Below, one piece after another: positions 7,137-17,014 of a stretch of 48,938 nt of DNA. How positions within the stretch are numbered: the first letter of the stretch is position 1; the number at the start of each line of letters is the position of its first letter. The notes below the pieces were generated by a model, which saw only the letters and a list, made by a program, of their open reading frames with translations, had not been told where the DNA came from and did no database searches. Source of the stretch: an uncultured Lachnospiraceae bacterium (GTDB taxonomy: Bacteria > Bacillota > Clostridia > Lachnospirales > Lachnospiraceae). Location: the NCBI GenBank assembly GCA_905233905.1, contig CAJOFN010000006.1, forward strand, positions 1 through 48,938, read 5' to 3'. The translations under genes were made by a program, and so were the position numbers.

Positions 7137-7173
7137 TGAGGTATATAAACTACCTCAGCCCGACCTAATAGGT
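7137..7173. promoter_or_regulatory. two inverted repeats upstream of the XRE gene, candidate operators
   Basis: TGAGGTA (7137-7143) and TACCTCA (7151-7157) form a perfect 7-bp dyad with a 7-nt centre. A second dyad, ACCTA and TAGGT around one A, lies at 7163-7173. Both share an ACCT/AGGT core, as expected of repeated sites for one dimeric regulator. They lie 43-80 bp upstream of the XRE start and just past the 3' end of the TIGR03936 gene. Confidence 0.5.
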
Positions 7174-7183
7174 TATATCTATA

Positions 7184-7888
7184 TCACCCGCACTCACTCA
7201 TGGAATGAAAGCATCCATCCTCACCCTTATAATACATATCATTCCTGTGGATACCAAGCCTGAAATTTTCTGTATCAAGTCCCATAAAGCTCATTAAATT
7301 TTCCATGACAAATTCAGGCTTTATATTATTCTGTGAACCGGAGGATATAAGCATTTCCACACTTTCACCAGATATTTCAAGCTCATATATCAGCTTCTTC
7401 AGATCGATTTCATTTTCACTTTTTTTAGTCTTTTTTACAACGATGATCTCATTTTGATCAAGATAAAACCTTCTTATCCCATCTTCCAAAAGACTTATAT
7501 CAAAATCATCGTTTTTGGTGAAAACCCCGATGCGGTAGCTTGCCGCTTCCACCGCTGCCATGGATTTCTTTGCATTTGGAGCTACATATCCTGCCGAGAT
7601 TATCCCAACTCCTTTTGCCATGCACTCATCAAGCTTTGTCTTAATAAGCGCAGGCTCCATATCCTCCTTTAGCTCAATATCCATATATTCGCCGCTGCTT
7701 GTGATACCCATTCCAAGAGGCAGTGCAAAGGACATGATCTGGTGGGGATGAAAACCATTGCTGTAGGCAATGGGAATTTCCGCCCTTCTTACTGCCTTCT
7801 GGAAATACCTCATCATATCAAGATGTCCCACATAAGCAAACATTCCGCTCTTTGAAAAGCGTATCCTCACCCTGATCCTGTCAGGCAT
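7184..7888 (-). CDS. TIGR03936-family radical-SAM-linked protein (DUF2344)
   Basis: A 234-residue protein with the family N-terminus (DRIRVRIRFSKSGMFAYVGHLDMMRYFQKAVRRAEIP in part) and a GFHP segment. The family accompanies the radical SAM protein encoded just upstream; its exact role is not known. The ATG at 7888 is chosen because GGGGGAGGTG precedes it at good spacing and it overlaps the upstream stop by 8 bp; a GTG at 7915 is less likely. Last gene of the long yicC-his unit. Confidence 0.85.
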   Translation of the reverse strand: MPDRIRVRIRFSKSGMFAYVGHLDMMRYFQKAVRRAEIPIAYSNGFHPHQIMSFALPLGMGITSSGEYMDIELKEDMEPALIKTKLDECMAKGVGIISAGYVAPNAKKSMAAVEAASYRIGVFTKNDDFDISLLEDGIRRFYLDQNEIIVVKKTKKSENEIDLKKLIYELEISGESVEMLISSGSQNNIKPEFVMENLMSFMGLDTENFRLGIHRNDMYYKGEDGCFHSMSECG

Positions 7889-9752
7889 GGCATACACCTC
7901 CCCCGTAAACGGCACAGCCGCAGCCCTGGCATTTTGCCCTGCAGTTTTCGGTAACTATTCCCTGCTTTGATCTCTCCCATTCACGGACAAGAAATGCCTT
8001 TGTAATGCCCACATCAATAAAATCCCATGGCAGCTTTTCTTCAACATCCCTCTCCCTCATGGTGTAAAAATCAGGGTCTATCCCACATTCTTTAAATGCC
8101 GCCATCCATATATCATTATCAAAGCATTCGCTCCAGGCATCAAATATTGCGCCCTTTTCATAAGCCTTTAATATCACGGCGCCTACCCTTCGGTCTCCTC
8201 TTGCAAGCACCCCTTCCAACACACTCACATCAGTCTGGTGCCACTGATACTTAAGGCTCTTGCGGTTTAGCTGCTCCTTCATGGTTTCATTAACAAGGGC
8301 AGCCCTTCTCTTATATTCATTCGCCGGATACATCCTTGCCCACTGAAAAGGCGTAAATGGCTTTGGAATGAAAAATGAGGTACTCATTGTTATCTGGCAG
8401 CGTCCGTTTCGCTGCTCCTTGGGAACAGTATCATAATACAGAGCGGCGATCTCATTGGAAAGCTCGGGTATTGCCTTCATATCCTCATCAGTCTCGCCCG
8501 GCAGACCCAGCATGAAATAAAGCTTTACCTTGCTCCAGCCGCCCTTAAAGGCCATCTCGCTTCCTGCAAGAATATCTTCCTTTGTGATACCCTTGTTTAT
8601 CACATCCCTCATCCGCTGTGAACCGGCTTCCGGCGCAAAGGTCAGGCTTGTCTTTTTTACATCCTGAACCTTTTTCATCACATCAAGAGAAAAGGCGTCA
8701 ATCCGCAGTGAAGGCAGGGAAATATTAACATTCCTCGCGGAACATTCTTCTATAAGGAAATTCACAAGCTCCGGTAGCCTGCTGTAATCACTTGAGCTTA
8801 AGGAAGACAGGGAAATCTCATCATAACCCGTGTTATCCATCATCTGTTTTGCGTAGCCCTTTAAGGTCTCAAGCGACCTTTCCCTGTTGGGACGATACAC
8901 CATACCTGCCTGGCAGAACCGGCAGCCCCTGATGCATCCGCGCATTATCTCTAACACTATCCGATCCTGGGTAGCCTGCACATATGGAATTACCGGAGAA
9001 GTAGGATAAACAGCCTCATCCAGCTCCTTAACGATAACCCTCCTTACCGTACCTGGAACATCCTCATATCTGGGAGCGAAATCACAGACCGTACCATCCG
9101 GATTATAAGACACTTCATATAAGCAGGGCACATAAATTCCCTCAATATGAGACGCCTCATGCAAAAAAAACGCCCTGCTGTAATTGCCTTCGTCCTTTAA
9201 GCTGTTATACAGCTCAAAAAGCTCATCGTAGGAACATTCTCCCTCTCCGATATAAAAAATATCAAAGAAATCCGCCAGCGGTTCCGGATTATAGGTACAG
9301 GGTCCCCCGCCGATAACTATGGGGTCAGCTTCTCCCCTTTCCGAAGCCAAAAGCGGTATCTGCGAAAGCTCCAATACCTGAAGGATATTGGTATAGCACA
9401 TCTCGTACTGTAAGGTTATCCCAAGGAAATCAAATTCCTTAACCGGCCTCTGGCTTTCCAGGCAAAAAAGAGGGATATCCTTTTCCTTTAAGATATCCCC
9501 CAGATCCGTCCATGGAGAATAAACCCGCTGCGCCCAGACATCATCACGTCTGTTGAACATTTCATAAAGGATCTGGATACCGAGATGGGACATGCCTATC
9601 TCATACAGATCGGGAAAACACAGCGCAAAGCGGATTCGTATACCGGACTCATCCTTGATCACACAGCCCATTTCATTGCCTGTATACCTTGCCGGCTTAT
9701 CAACAGCCAGCAATATCTCTTCAGGCAGGGCAAGCTTTATTGTATCTTCCAT
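7881..9752 (-). CDS. TIGR03960-family radical SAM protein with B12-binding-like N-terminus
   Basis: A 623-residue enzyme. The N-terminal half resembles a cobalamin-binding-type domain (FPDLYEIGMSHLGIQILY, then IVIGGGPCTYNPEPLADFFD). The radical SAM cluster motif CxxxCxxC is at Cys273/277/280 within RGCIRGCRFCQAG. The C-terminus ends in a cysteine-rich CRAKCQGCGC that could hold a second metal site. Family members occur beside the TIGR03936 gene, as here, and often near ribosome or tRNA maturation genes; the substrate is not established. It follows hisIE by 3 bp. Confidence 0.9.
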   Translation of the reverse strand: MEDTIKLALPEEILLAVDKPARYTGNEMGCVIKDESGIRIRFALCFPDLYEIGMSHLGIQILYEMFNRRDDVWAQRVYSPWTDLGDILKEKDIPLFCLESQRPVKEFDFLGITLQYEMCYTNILQVLELSQIPLLASERGEADPIVIGGGPCTYNPEPLADFFDIFYIGEGECSYDELFELYNSLKDEGNYSRAFFLHEASHIEGIYVPCLYEVSYNPDGTVCDFAPRYEDVPGTVRRVIVKELDEAVYPTSPVIPYVQATQDRIVLEIMRGCIRGCRFCQAGMVYRPNRERSLETLKGYAKQMMDNTGYDEISLSSLSSSDYSRLPELVNFLIEECSARNVNISLPSLRIDAFSLDVMKKVQDVKKTSLTFAPEAGSQRMRDVINKGITKEDILAGSEMAFKGGWSKVKLYFMLGLPGETDEDMKAIPELSNEIAALYYDTVPKEQRNGRCQITMSTSFFIPKPFTPFQWARMYPANEYKRRAALVNETMKEQLNRKSLKYQWHQTDVSVLEGVLARGDRRVGAVILKAYEKGAIFDAWSECFDNDIWMAAFKECGIDPDFYTMRERDVEEKLPWDFIDVGITKAFLVREWERSKQGIVTENCRAKCQGCGCAVYGGGVCHA

Positions 9753-9755
9753 AGC

Positions 9756-11039
9756 CTATCTCTGTGCCAATTCACGGGTTACCTCCTCCCATGTGACATT
9801 CTTTTCAGCCATCAGCACCATGCAGTGATAGAGGAAATCCGAGATCTCATACACAAGCTCCGACGGCTCTGTATTTTTCGCCGCGATAATAACCTCCGCG
9901 GCTTCCTCTCCCACTTTTTTGAGTATCTTATCAAGTCCCTTGTCAAAGAGATAATTGGTATATGAGCCGCTCTTGGGATTCTTCTTGCGGTCCATGATCA
10001 CCTCATATACATCGTCAAAAACCTTCTGCGGATTACGCTCCACATATTCTTTTTTAACGATATTATTGAAAAAGCAGCTCGGTCGTCCTGTGTGGCAGGC
10101 AATTCCTCCAACCTGTGAGACCTTTGCCAGCAATGTGTCAAAATCACAATCTGCCGTAAGGGCTTTTAAATATTGTAAATGGCCGCTGGTCATACCCTTT
10201 GTCCAAAGCTCGTTCCTGCTTCTGGACCAGTAGGTCATCTTGCCTATGCGGATGGTGGTATTAAACGCTTCCTCATTCATATATGCCACCATAAGCACCG
10301 CATTGGTCATATAATCCTGAACCACAACCGGTATCAGTCCGTCCGGCCCCGGCTTAAGATCAGACCATGAAAGCGCCGCCTCAAAATTATCCATCCTTAT
10401 CCCGCGTTCGGACAGTGATGCCTTAAGCTGCATTATATCAATATTTTCCTGATCTATGAAATCACCGTATATCCCTCTGATATTCTTTGAGGATAACAGG
10501 GAGACCAGCTTTTCAAAATCCATCTCATCCTGTCTTAAAATATAGGGAATATCCACGATCTGCTCTATGCTTGTAAGGGTCTCCTGGTTCATCACGATAA
10601 ATTCATGGATGCAGTCCTCGGAAAAATCCTTGGTCTTGAACACAAAATCCATGTTGTCGATAGACACCAGTATCTTATGCGCTCCGAAACGCTCGCTGGC
10701 CTCCTTTACAAGCTGGATAGTCGAAGGCTTGGAGCCGTTAAGTATGACCTCAACACAGCCGGCGTAAAGAAGCTTTTTAACATCCTCCAAGCGGTTTACA
10801 TTTCCTGCCCCGCAGATCTTTATGGAAAATGTACGGTATATCTGTCTTATGGCAAGAAGATTTACCTCATGCTCCTCATCATCCTTTGAAAGATCCACGC
10901 AGATGATCTTATCAACTCCGCTGTCGTTATAAAGCCTCGCCAGCTCCATAAGATTCATTCTCTCTGACAGATCCTCAGGACTGTTTACCGCCTTTCCATC
11001 TTTGATGTATATGGTAGCTACGATATTCTTATGCTCCAT
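9756..11039 (-). CDS. hisI: phosphoribosyl-AMP cyclohydrolase / phosphoribosyl-ATP pyrophosphatase with extra HisF-like N-terminal domain
   Basis: A 427-residue trifunctional-looking protein. Residues 1-215 align by pattern to HisF/HisA (YIKDGKAV, ICVDLSKD, CGAGNVNRLEDV, LVSIDNM), residues 224-330 are HisI (TYWSRSR, LWTKGMTSGH, DCDFD, ACHTGRPSCF, zinc-type Cys298/315/322), and 340-425 are HisE (KKVGEEAAEVIIAAK). It should perform the second and third steps of histidine synthesis. Position 11, catalytic Asp in HisF, is Tyr here, while Asp128 matches the second catalytic Asp. The extra domain is therefore probably not a working cyclase and may be structural or regulatory. Ordinary HisIE is about 200-230 residues. 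Confidence 0.92.
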   Translation of the reverse strand: MEHKNIVATIYIKDGKAVNSPEDLSERMNLMELARLYNDSGVDKIICVDLSKDDEEHEVNLLAIRQIYRTFSIKICGAGNVNRLEDVKKLLYAGCVEVILNGSKPSTIQLVKEASERFGAHKILVSIDNMDFVFKTKDFSEDCIHEFIVMNQETLTSIEQIVDIPYILRQDEMDFEKLVSLLSSKNIRGIYGDFIDQENIDIMQLKASLSERGIRMDNFEAALSWSDLKPGPDGLIPVVVQDYMTNAVLMVAYMNEEAFNTTIRIGKMTYWSRSRNELWTKGMTSGHLQYLKALTADCDFDTLLAKVSQVGGIACHTGRPSCFFNNIVKKEYVERNPQKVFDDVYEVIMDRKKNPKSGSYTNYLFDKGLDKILKKVGEEAAEVIIAAKNTEPSELVYEISDFLYHCMVLMAEKNVTWEEVTRELAQR

Positions 11040-11041
11040 TA

Positions 11042-11632
11042 TTATAATCTCCCTTTCGTGGACAGAACACTCTTTATCCTTGGATCTTCCATGGTGGCCA
11101 TATCAAGAGCTTTTCCAAAGGACTTAAACATCGCCTCGATTACATGATGGGTATTGCCATCCGCCAAAACCTTAAAATGCAGATTCATGCCTGCGGAATA
11201 TGAAATGGCATAGAAAAATTCCCTTACCATTTCAGTATCAAAATACCCCAGCCTCTCAACCTTAAATTCATGCTCAAATCTGAAATACGGTCTTCCTGAA
11301 AGATCTATGGCGCATAGCACCAAAGCCTCATCCATAGGCAGTATACATTCCCCGAAACGCTTTATGCCTGTTTTATCGCCCAGTGCGTCCCTTATGGCTC
11401 CCCCAAGAACAATTCCCGTATCCTCCACCGTATGATGGCAGTCCACGTTCAGATCTCCCTTTGCCTGTATATCCAGGTCAAAAAGTCCGTGCCTTGCAAA
11501 GCCATCCAGCATATGATCGAAAAACCCGATCTCCGTAATAATATCGGTTCTCCCGCTGCCGTCAATGTCAATGGTTGCGGTAATATCCGTTTCTCCCGTT
11601 ATCCTTGAAACAGTAGCCCTTCTATTTTTCAT
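11042..11632 (-). CDS. hisB: imidazoleglycerol-phosphate dehydratase
   Basis: A 196-residue monofunctional HisB, the usual length. Metal-binding histidine motifs are plain: FDHMLDGFARHG, DCHHTVEDTGI and GNTHHVIEAMFKSF. It converts imidazoleglycerol phosphate to imidazole acetol phosphate. It overlaps hisD by 11 bp and lies 2 bp from hisIE, so the histidine genes are tightly coupled. Confidence 0.96.
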   Translation of the reverse strand: MKNRRATVSRITGETDITATIDIDGSGRTDIITEIGFFDHMLDGFARHGLFDLDIQAKGDLNVDCHHTVEDTGIVLGGAIRDALGDKTGIKRFGECILPMDEALVLCAIDLSGRPYFRFEHEFKVERLGYFDTEMVREFFYAISYSAGMNLHFKVLADGNTHHVIEAMFKSFGKALDMATMEDPRIKSVLSTKGRL

Positions 11633-12911
11633 ATCTTACCTCTATGGAATTGGCGTGGGCAGTTAGCTGCTCACATTTTGCGAATGTAACAATATCAGGA
11701 TATATCTCCTTTAAGGCTTCCTTTGAATAGGCTATAACACTTGATTTTTTGATGAAATCATCCACCGAAAGCGCCGAGAAAAATCTTGCCGTTCCGTTGG
11801 TCGGAAGCACATGATTGGGACCCGCGAAATAATCTCCCAAAGGCTCTGATGAATATTCTCCCAAAAAGATAGCCCCGGCATTTTTGATCCTTGTCATAAC
11901 ATCGTAAGGGTCCTTTGTAACGATCTCAAGATGCTCGGATGCTATGGCATTAGCAGTTTCTATTGCCTGCTCCATGCTTTCGGCCTCTAAGATATAACCG
12001 AAATTATCCAAAGATTTCTGGATTATATCCTTCCTTGAAAGCACCTCCAAAAACCCCTTTATTTCTTCCTCCACAGCGCCTGCCAGCCATGCTGAGGTCG
12101 TGATCAGTATCGCGGAAGCAAGCTCATCATGCTCAGCCTGTGACAGAAGATCCGCTGCCACAAACCTGGGATTGGCAGTTTCATCCGCCAGCACTAAAAT
12201 CTCACTTGGCCCTGCAACGGAATCAATGCTCACATGGCCGAATACTGCCTTTTTCGCCAAGGCCACAAATATATTTCCCGGTCCGGTGATCTTATCAACC
12301 TTGGGAATGCTTTCTGTTCCGAAGGCCAGCGCTGCAATGGCCGAAGCCCCGCCGCATTTATACACCGCGTCCACTCCTGCCTCTGCCGCTGCCACAAGGG
12401 TTGAAGCCGGAATATTTCCCTTTGCGTCACAGGGCGTTGTCATTATTATCTGCTCAACCCCCGCGATCTTCGCGGGAACAATGTTCATAAGCACAGAGGA
12501 AGGATAAACGGCCTTGCCTCCGGGAACATATACTCCCACTCTCTCCAGGGGAGTGACCTTCTGCCCTAAAAGCACCCCGTCCTTTGTCTCAAACCAACTG
12601 TTCTGTCTCTGCTTTTCATGGAAATCTTTTATATTTACAAGCGCCTTTCTGATAACGGATAAAAGCTTTTCATCCACGTTCTCATAGGCCCTGTCAAATT
12701 CCTCTTTTGTAACCTTAATGGTATTCTTTGTAAGATCAGCCCCGTCAAACTTTTTGGTATAGTAAAACAGCGCATCATCACCCCGTTTTTTTACGTCTTC
12801 TATGATCTCCCTTACAGTATCTTCATATTCGCCATACTGGTGGGGACTGCGCTTGAGTAATGACTGTGTTATATCCGAAACCGTATCCTTTGATAGTTTT
12901 AAACGCTTCAT
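11622..12911 (-). CDS. hisD: histidinol dehydrogenase
   Basis: A 429-residue, full-length HisD, the NAD-dependent zinc enzyme for the last two steps to histidine. Diagnostic stretches are [16 protein letters not shown], the [13 protein letters not shown] loop, LLSQAEHDE with zinc and catalytic side chains, and ASEHLEIV with the catalytic His. The start overlaps the hisG stop by 4 bp (ATGA). Confidence 0.97.
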   Translation of the reverse strand: MKRLKLSKDTVSDITQSLLKRSPHQYGEYEDTVREIIEDVKKRGDDALFYYTKKFDGADLTKNTIKVTKEEFDRAYENVDEKLLSVIRKALVNIKDFHEKQRQNSWFETKDGVLLGQKVTPLERVGVYVPGGKAVYPSSVLMNIVPAKIAGVEQIIMTTPCDAKGNIPASTLVAAAEAGVDAVYKCGGASAIAALAFGTESIPKVDKITGPGNIFVALAKKAVFGHVSIDSVAGPSEILVLADETANPRFVAADLLSQAEHDELASAILITTSAWLAGAVEEEIKGFLEVLSRKDIIQKSLDNFGYILEAESMEQAIETANAIASEHLEIVTKDPYDVMTRIKNAGAIFLGEYSSEPLGDYFAGPNHVLPTNGTARFFSALSVDDFIKKSSVIAYSKEALKEIYPDIVTFAKCEQLTAHANSIEVRYEK

Positions 12912-13549
12912 AACGCTCCTTTCAGGCTGCGTATAAGATCATTTATCCTCTCGTTGTTCATCTTCATGGAGACATGGTTTACTACCACCCTTGCAGAGAG
13001 GGGGACGACCTCCTCCAAGACCACAAGCCCGTTTTCCTTTAAGGTGCTGCCTGTCTCGACTATATCAACGATCACCTCGGAAAGCCCAACTATGGGCGCT
13101 AATTCTATGGAACCGTTCAGCTTGATTATTTCCACAGTCTGATGCTTTTTGTTAAAAAAATAATCAGATGCGATATTCGGATATTTGGAAGCAACCCTGA
13201 TCTGTCCGCCTCCGGAAAGATACTTTTTCGCAGACTCGGGACCGCAAACGCACATCCTGCATTTTCCAAAACCAAGATCCAGTACCTCGTAAATATTCCT
13301 GCCTTCTTCGAGAATTGTATCCTCACCCACTATCCCGATGTCGGCAGCCCCATATTCCACATAGGTAGGTACGTCAGGAGCTTTTGCCAGGAAAAACCTG
13401 ATCCTGTTCTCTTCGTCTGTAAATATCAGCTTTCTTGTCGTTTTATCGTTTATGCTTTCACAGGAAATGCCTATCTTTTCAAACAAGGCTATCGCCTGCC
13501 TTGCAAGACGTCCCTTTCCCAAAGCTATGGTAAGATATTTATCAGACAT
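12908..13549 (-). CDS. hisG: ATP phosphoribosyltransferase, short form
   Basis: A 213-residue HisG with [14 protein letters not shown] at the start and [14 protein letters not shown] in the phosphoribosyl-binding region. It lacks the C-terminal regulatory domain of long HisG, so it needs HisZ, encoded immediately upstream. It catalyses the first step of histidine synthesis. Overlaps hisZ by 8 bp. Confidence 0.96.
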   Translation of the reverse strand: MSDKYLTIALGKGRLARQAIALFEKIGISCESINDKTTRKLIFTDEENRIRFFLAKAPDVPTYVEYGAADIGIVGEDTILEEGRNIYEVLDLGFGKCRMCVCGPESAKKYLSGGGQIRVASKYPNIASDYFFNKKHQTVEIIKLNGSIELAPIVGLSEVIVDIVETGSTLKENGLVVLEEVVPLSARVVVNHVSMKMNNERINDLIRSLKGAL

Positions 13550-14705
13550 AGATCACCTCATATCCTGTAAGTCCGGGATTTTTGTCGTACTTTTCCTTAT
13601 CAAACAAGCTGACCACATAACCCTCTTTTCTGTCCGCCATAGCCCTTCCTACAGCTTCCTTAAAAGAATTGCCGTCATAAATATATGCTCTTTTTCTGGT
13701 ATTAACTGGAATCTCTATCCCCTGTCTTTCCATTGCACCAAGCAGCTCATCCGACATTATGGCAAAGCCTATGGCCGGCATATTCACCCCAAAATATTCC
13801 ATTAGCCCGTCATAACGTCCCCCGGAAAGGATTGCCTGGCCGGAGCCGTAGGTATATCCGAAAAACAGGATTCCGGAATAATATCTGTAGCTTGAAACCA
13901 GCCCCAGCTCAAATGAAACATGATTCCCAACTCCGTAGGCCTCCAAAAGCTCATAAAGCTTAATAAAATATGAAAAGGTATCAGCTATCAGAGTGTATTC
14001 CTCTACGTTTCTTTTAATATCCTCAAATTCCTCAACGGAAGAAAACAGCCTGCCTACGGAAGTGAATAATTTAACAAGCTTTTCATCCACCTTCTTTTCT
14101 AAAAGAAGCTCCTCCAGTCCGAAAACATTTTTGTTTATCATCCTGTCATAAACCTTGGCTTCCTCTTCTTCTGAAAAGCTGTAGGCGGAAAATAATCCCT
14201 TTAAAAGATTTACATGTCCTATGGAAACCGTAAAATCCGAAAGCCCGGCAGCCTCCAAAGCCTGTATCGCCATTGCGACCACCTCAGCATCAGCGGTTAT
14301 ACCATCGTCTCCGATAAGCTCCGCTCCGATCTGTGTGGTTTCCTTAAGCCTTCCCTGATGACTGGAATGGTTTATGAAAATATTTTCTGAATAAAACAGC
14401 CTCTTAGGAAGCGCGTCTCCTTCCCTGTGATTATTCGCGAAGACCCTTGCCACTGAAGGGGTAACATCCGGGCGCAGTACAAGGGTATTCCCCTCCCTGT
14501 CAAAGAATTTATACATATCCTTTGAAGGAATGGTCCCAACCCTGTAGCTGAAGGTGTCAAAATATTCAAAGGTCGGGGTTTCAAGCTGTTCATATCCATA
14601 GGATAAGATCGCGTCCTTAAGAGCCCTGTCTATAATGTGCTTTTTTTCACATTCAATGCCGGTAATGTCCCTTACACCCTCCGGCGAATGAAGCTTAAGA
14701 TCCAT
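13542..14705 (-). CDS. hisZ: ATP phosphoribosyltransferase regulatory subunit
   Basis: A 387-residue paralogue of histidyl-tRNA synthetase that has become the regulatory subunit of short HisG. Class II synthetase-like motifs remain ([33 protein letters not shown]), but there is no C-terminal anticodon-binding domain of normal size. It binds histidine and ATP and controls HisG. It begins the his block, 13 bp after recU, with no promoter or leader attenuator visible before it. Confidence 0.94.
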   Translation of the reverse strand: MDLKLHSPEGVRDITGIECEKKHIIDRALKDAILSYGYEQLETPTFEYFDTFSYRVGTIPSKDMYKFFDREGNTLVLRPDVTPSVARVFANNHREGDALPKRLFYSENIFINHSSHQGRLKETTQIGAELIGDDGITADAEVVAMAIQALEAAGLSDFTVSIGHVNLLKGLFSAYSFSEEEEAKVYDRMINKNVFGLEELLLEKKVDEKLVKLFTSVGRLFSSVEEFEDIKRNVEEYTLIADTFSYFIKLYELLEAYGVGNHVSFELGLVSSYRYYSGILFFGYTYGSGQAILSGGRYDGLMEYFGVNMPAIGFAIMSDELLGAMERQGIEIPVNTRKRAYIYDGNSFKEAVGRAMADRKEGYVVSLFDKEKYDKNPGLTGYEVIYV

Positions 14706-14718
14706 ATGTCATAATCCT

Positions 14719-15255
14719 CTATTCTTCTCTAAGACTTAAATCCAGTGAAAGCTTTTCAAGATACGGTATAAATAATGCCTGCTCAGCGCGAAAGAAAAAT
14801 CTCTTATCCAGCTCATCCATGCGAAAGCTCTTCCTTCCGCCCTGCTTTGACCGGTTCCAGAACAACAGCGCTTCCTCAAAGGTCAGGTAGTAAAATATAT
14901 CCTCTGACGTAAAATAGATCAGAAAAAAAGCTATCCCGTCCTGCCTCTGCCATTCCTCCATAAACTCCATCTGGTGGGCGTGGATATTGGCAAGCGGAAA
15001 TGTACTCTCGTGACATTCCTTGGCGTCAAAGCACACCGGTATACCCTGTACAGCTCCGATGTAATCCACCGTACTTTTCTGCCCGAAATATGCCAGGGTG
15101 ATATGCCTGGTTTTCTTGTCTATCTCAATAGGAGTAATGGGCGTTGGAACCTTCTGAATGAGGGCAAGACCGTTGCTGCGATATTTTTCATTGGTGTGGT
15201 TTATGTATTCCTCCAGCGCCGACCCTCTTAAGCCTCTGGAAGACCAGGTCGCCAT
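14719..15255 (-). CDS. recU: Holliday junction resolvase RecU
   Basis: A 178-residue protein with the RecU signature: SSRGLRGSALEEYINHTNEKY at the N-terminus, KSTVDYIG and CFDAKECHESTF carrying the acidic and Lys residues of the nuclease site, then NIHAHQMEFMEEW. It cleaves four-way DNA junctions during recombination and chromosome segregation. The start lies inside the end of the pseudouridine synthase gene (28-bp overlap). Confidence 0.93.
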   Translation of the reverse strand: MATWSSRGLRGSALEEYINHTNEKYRSNGLALIQKVPTPITPIEIDKKTRHITLAYFGQKSTVDYIGAVQGIPVCFDAKECHESTFPLANIHAHQMEFMEEWQRQDGIAFFLIYFTSEDIFYYLTFEEALLFWNRSKQGGRKSFRMDELDKRFFFRAEQALFIPYLEKLSLDLSLREE

Positions 15256-16199
15256 ATCTCACCTCTCTTTAGCTTTTCAAAAATATCCGGGCATTTTGCC
15301 ACTATCTCTGTCCCATCCCAAAGTTTTACCCTGTACGCATGTAAAAGCTGTCCGGGATACAGAAAATAATGCTGTGAATCTGACCTTGTGCCGTATTTCC
15401 TGTCTAATACAACGGGATTTCCCAGATGGGAAAGCTGTGCCCTTATCTGATGGCTTTTTCCGGTAACAAGCACTGCCTTAAGCTCTGTAAAATTTTCGTA
15501 TTCTCCCACGATTTCAAAAATCGTCTCTATCCGGGTAAGCCCTTCCTCAAAGGAGTCAAAAACCTCAACTGTATTGTTTTTCTCGTCCTTTTTTATGTAA
15601 GCCTCGATGCTTCCGCTCTTTGCAAAATGACCGTATACGATGCATCTGTATTCCTTGTAAACCTTACCCTCCGCTATGGCAGAAGAAAGCCGCCTTGCCC
15701 CCAGGGGAGTTTTGGCGCATAGCACTATGCCGCTTGTCCCCCGGTCCAGCCGGTTCATTGCCGATGGCTTAAAGCGCGCGTACCCTTCTTTTGTAAGAGC
15801 TCCCTGCCCAATCAGCCGGGCACAAAGCTTCTCATTAAGGGATATATCCTCAATATGCGCCTTCTGTGTCAGCAGCCCTGCAGGCTTATTGACCGCGATA
15901 ATATCATCGTCCTCATATAAGACCCTGATATCCCCGCCGGCTTTTTCAAGGCGCGTCCATTCTTCTTCCGATACTCCGTCGCCCCGTAGCTTTTCATATG
16001 TCTCATCTGAAAAGTAAAGCCTGATATTATCCCCGGTCTTTAGCTTTTCATTGCCCTTGGCTTTGCCGCCGTTTAGCGTAATGTTTTTCTTACGGAGCAT
16101 CTTGTAAAGAAAACCCCCGGCAGCCTGTGGTAACAGACGCCGAAGGTATTTGTCGAGACGCACGTCCTCATCAGAATTTTTGATTATGATTTCTTTCAT
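15228..16199 (-). CDS. RluA-family pseudouridine synthase
   Basis: A 323-residue enzyme with an N-terminal S4 RNA-binding domain (about residues 12-65) and the RluA catalytic motif NRLDRGTSG, with catalytic Asp152. It isomerises uridine to pseudouridine in ribosomal RNA. The RluC/RluD position cannot be settled by eye. The ATG overlaps the stop of the coiled-coil gene by 4 bp. Confidence 0.93.
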   Translation of the reverse strand: MKEIIIKNSDEDVRLDKYLRRLLPQAAGGFLYKMLRKKNITLNGGKAKGNEKLKTGDNIRLYFSDETYEKLRGDGVSEEEWTRLEKAGGDIRVLYEDDDIIAVNKPAGLLTQKAHIEDISLNEKLCARLIGQGALTKEGYARFKPSAMNRLDRGTSGIVLCAKTPLGARRLSSAIAEGKVYKEYRCIVYGHFAKSGSIEAYIKKDEKNNTVEVFDSFEEGLTRIETIFEIVGEYENFTELKAVLVTGKSHQIRAQLSHLGNPVVLDRKYGTRSDSQHYFLYPGQLLHAYRVKLWDGTEIVAKCPDIFEKLKRGEIWRPGLPEA

Positions 16200-16996
16200 T
16201 CTTTGTTGAAGAATTTTTCAGAAAGATTTTTCACACCCTTAGAGCCCTGTGACTCTTCCTTCTTGTCATCCGCTTTTGGCTTTTCATCTGCCTTCGCCGC
16301 TCCCTTGTCATTATTATCCTTACCGGGGATCGGAGTAGGCTCTACAGGCTTTTTCCTGGTGAGATTAGGGGTCTGTACCTGGCTTGCGCTTCCCCTTGCC
16401 GCCGGAATGGGAGCCCTTCCTCCCTTGGGCTGGGGCGCGTTGGCTATAGTCTCCTCAGGTGAAGGTGAAAGCTCCATACGGTTGGATACCACCCTGTCAA
16501 GATACTGCTGGAGATCGGCAAGATAGGCATCCGCCTTCGTCCTGGTGGAATCCATTGTCCTTACGATTATCTCCTGAAGGTTCATCAGAAGCCCGTCGGT
16601 GTAGGCAATGGCACTTGTCCTTATATCATTCGCGTCATTGGTGGCGTTGTCAAGCAGCTCCTGCGCCCGCTTGGTGGCAACCATAACAACCTCATTGGCC
16701 TGCGCGTAGGCCTGCTGCATAATCTGATGCTCGCTGATAAGCTCATCGGTCTTGATCTGGGCCTGGGCTAAAATGGAATCAGCCTGCTTCCTGGCATTAT
16801 CAAGTATTGCCTTTTCGTTGTTGATGATCTTCTGATAACGCCTTATCTCTTCAGGCGTCTTGCTTCGAAGCTCCTCCAAAAGACTTTGGATATCATCGCG
16901 GTTTACGCTGATCTTATTGTTTGAAAAAGCCACCGGTTTACAACTGTCGATGTACTCTTCAATTTCCTCAATGATGTCTTCGATGGGACTTGCCAT
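16196..16996 (-). CDS. coiled-coil protein of unknown function (DivIVA-like / ATP-synthase-b-like helix)
   Basis: A 266-residue soluble protein. Residues 1-55 are acidic and helical, residues 55-170 form a long coiled coil rich in Ala, Gln and Glu, and from about 175 to the end the chain is low-complexity, rich in Pro, Lys and Asp, ending in GVKNLSEKFFNKE. Such proteins are often labelled DivIVA-like or ATPase subunit-like; there is no nucleotide-binding motif here. It lies 18 bp after coaD and overlaps the pseudouridine synthase gene. Function is unknown; a scaffold or division role is only a guess. Confidence 0.7.
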   Translation of the reverse strand: MASPIEDIIEEIEEYIDSCKPVAFSNNKISVNRDDIQSLLEELRSKTPEEIRRYQKIINNEKAILDNARKQADSILAQAQIKTDELISEHQIMQQAYAQANEVVMVATKRAQELLDNATNDANDIRTSAIAYTDGLLMNLQEIIVRTMDSTRTKADAYLADLQQYLDRVVSNRMELSPSPEETIANAPQPKGGRAPIPAARGSASQVQTPNLTRKKPVEPTPIPGKDNNDKGAAKADEKPKADDKKEESQGSKGVKNLSEKFFNKE

Positions 16997-17014
16997 AACC
17001 TTCTCCTTTTGTTA

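Noticed and set aside
12100..12507. 135-residue open frame antisense to hisD
   Set aside because: It is the reverse-strand image of conserved hisD sequence, without start signals.
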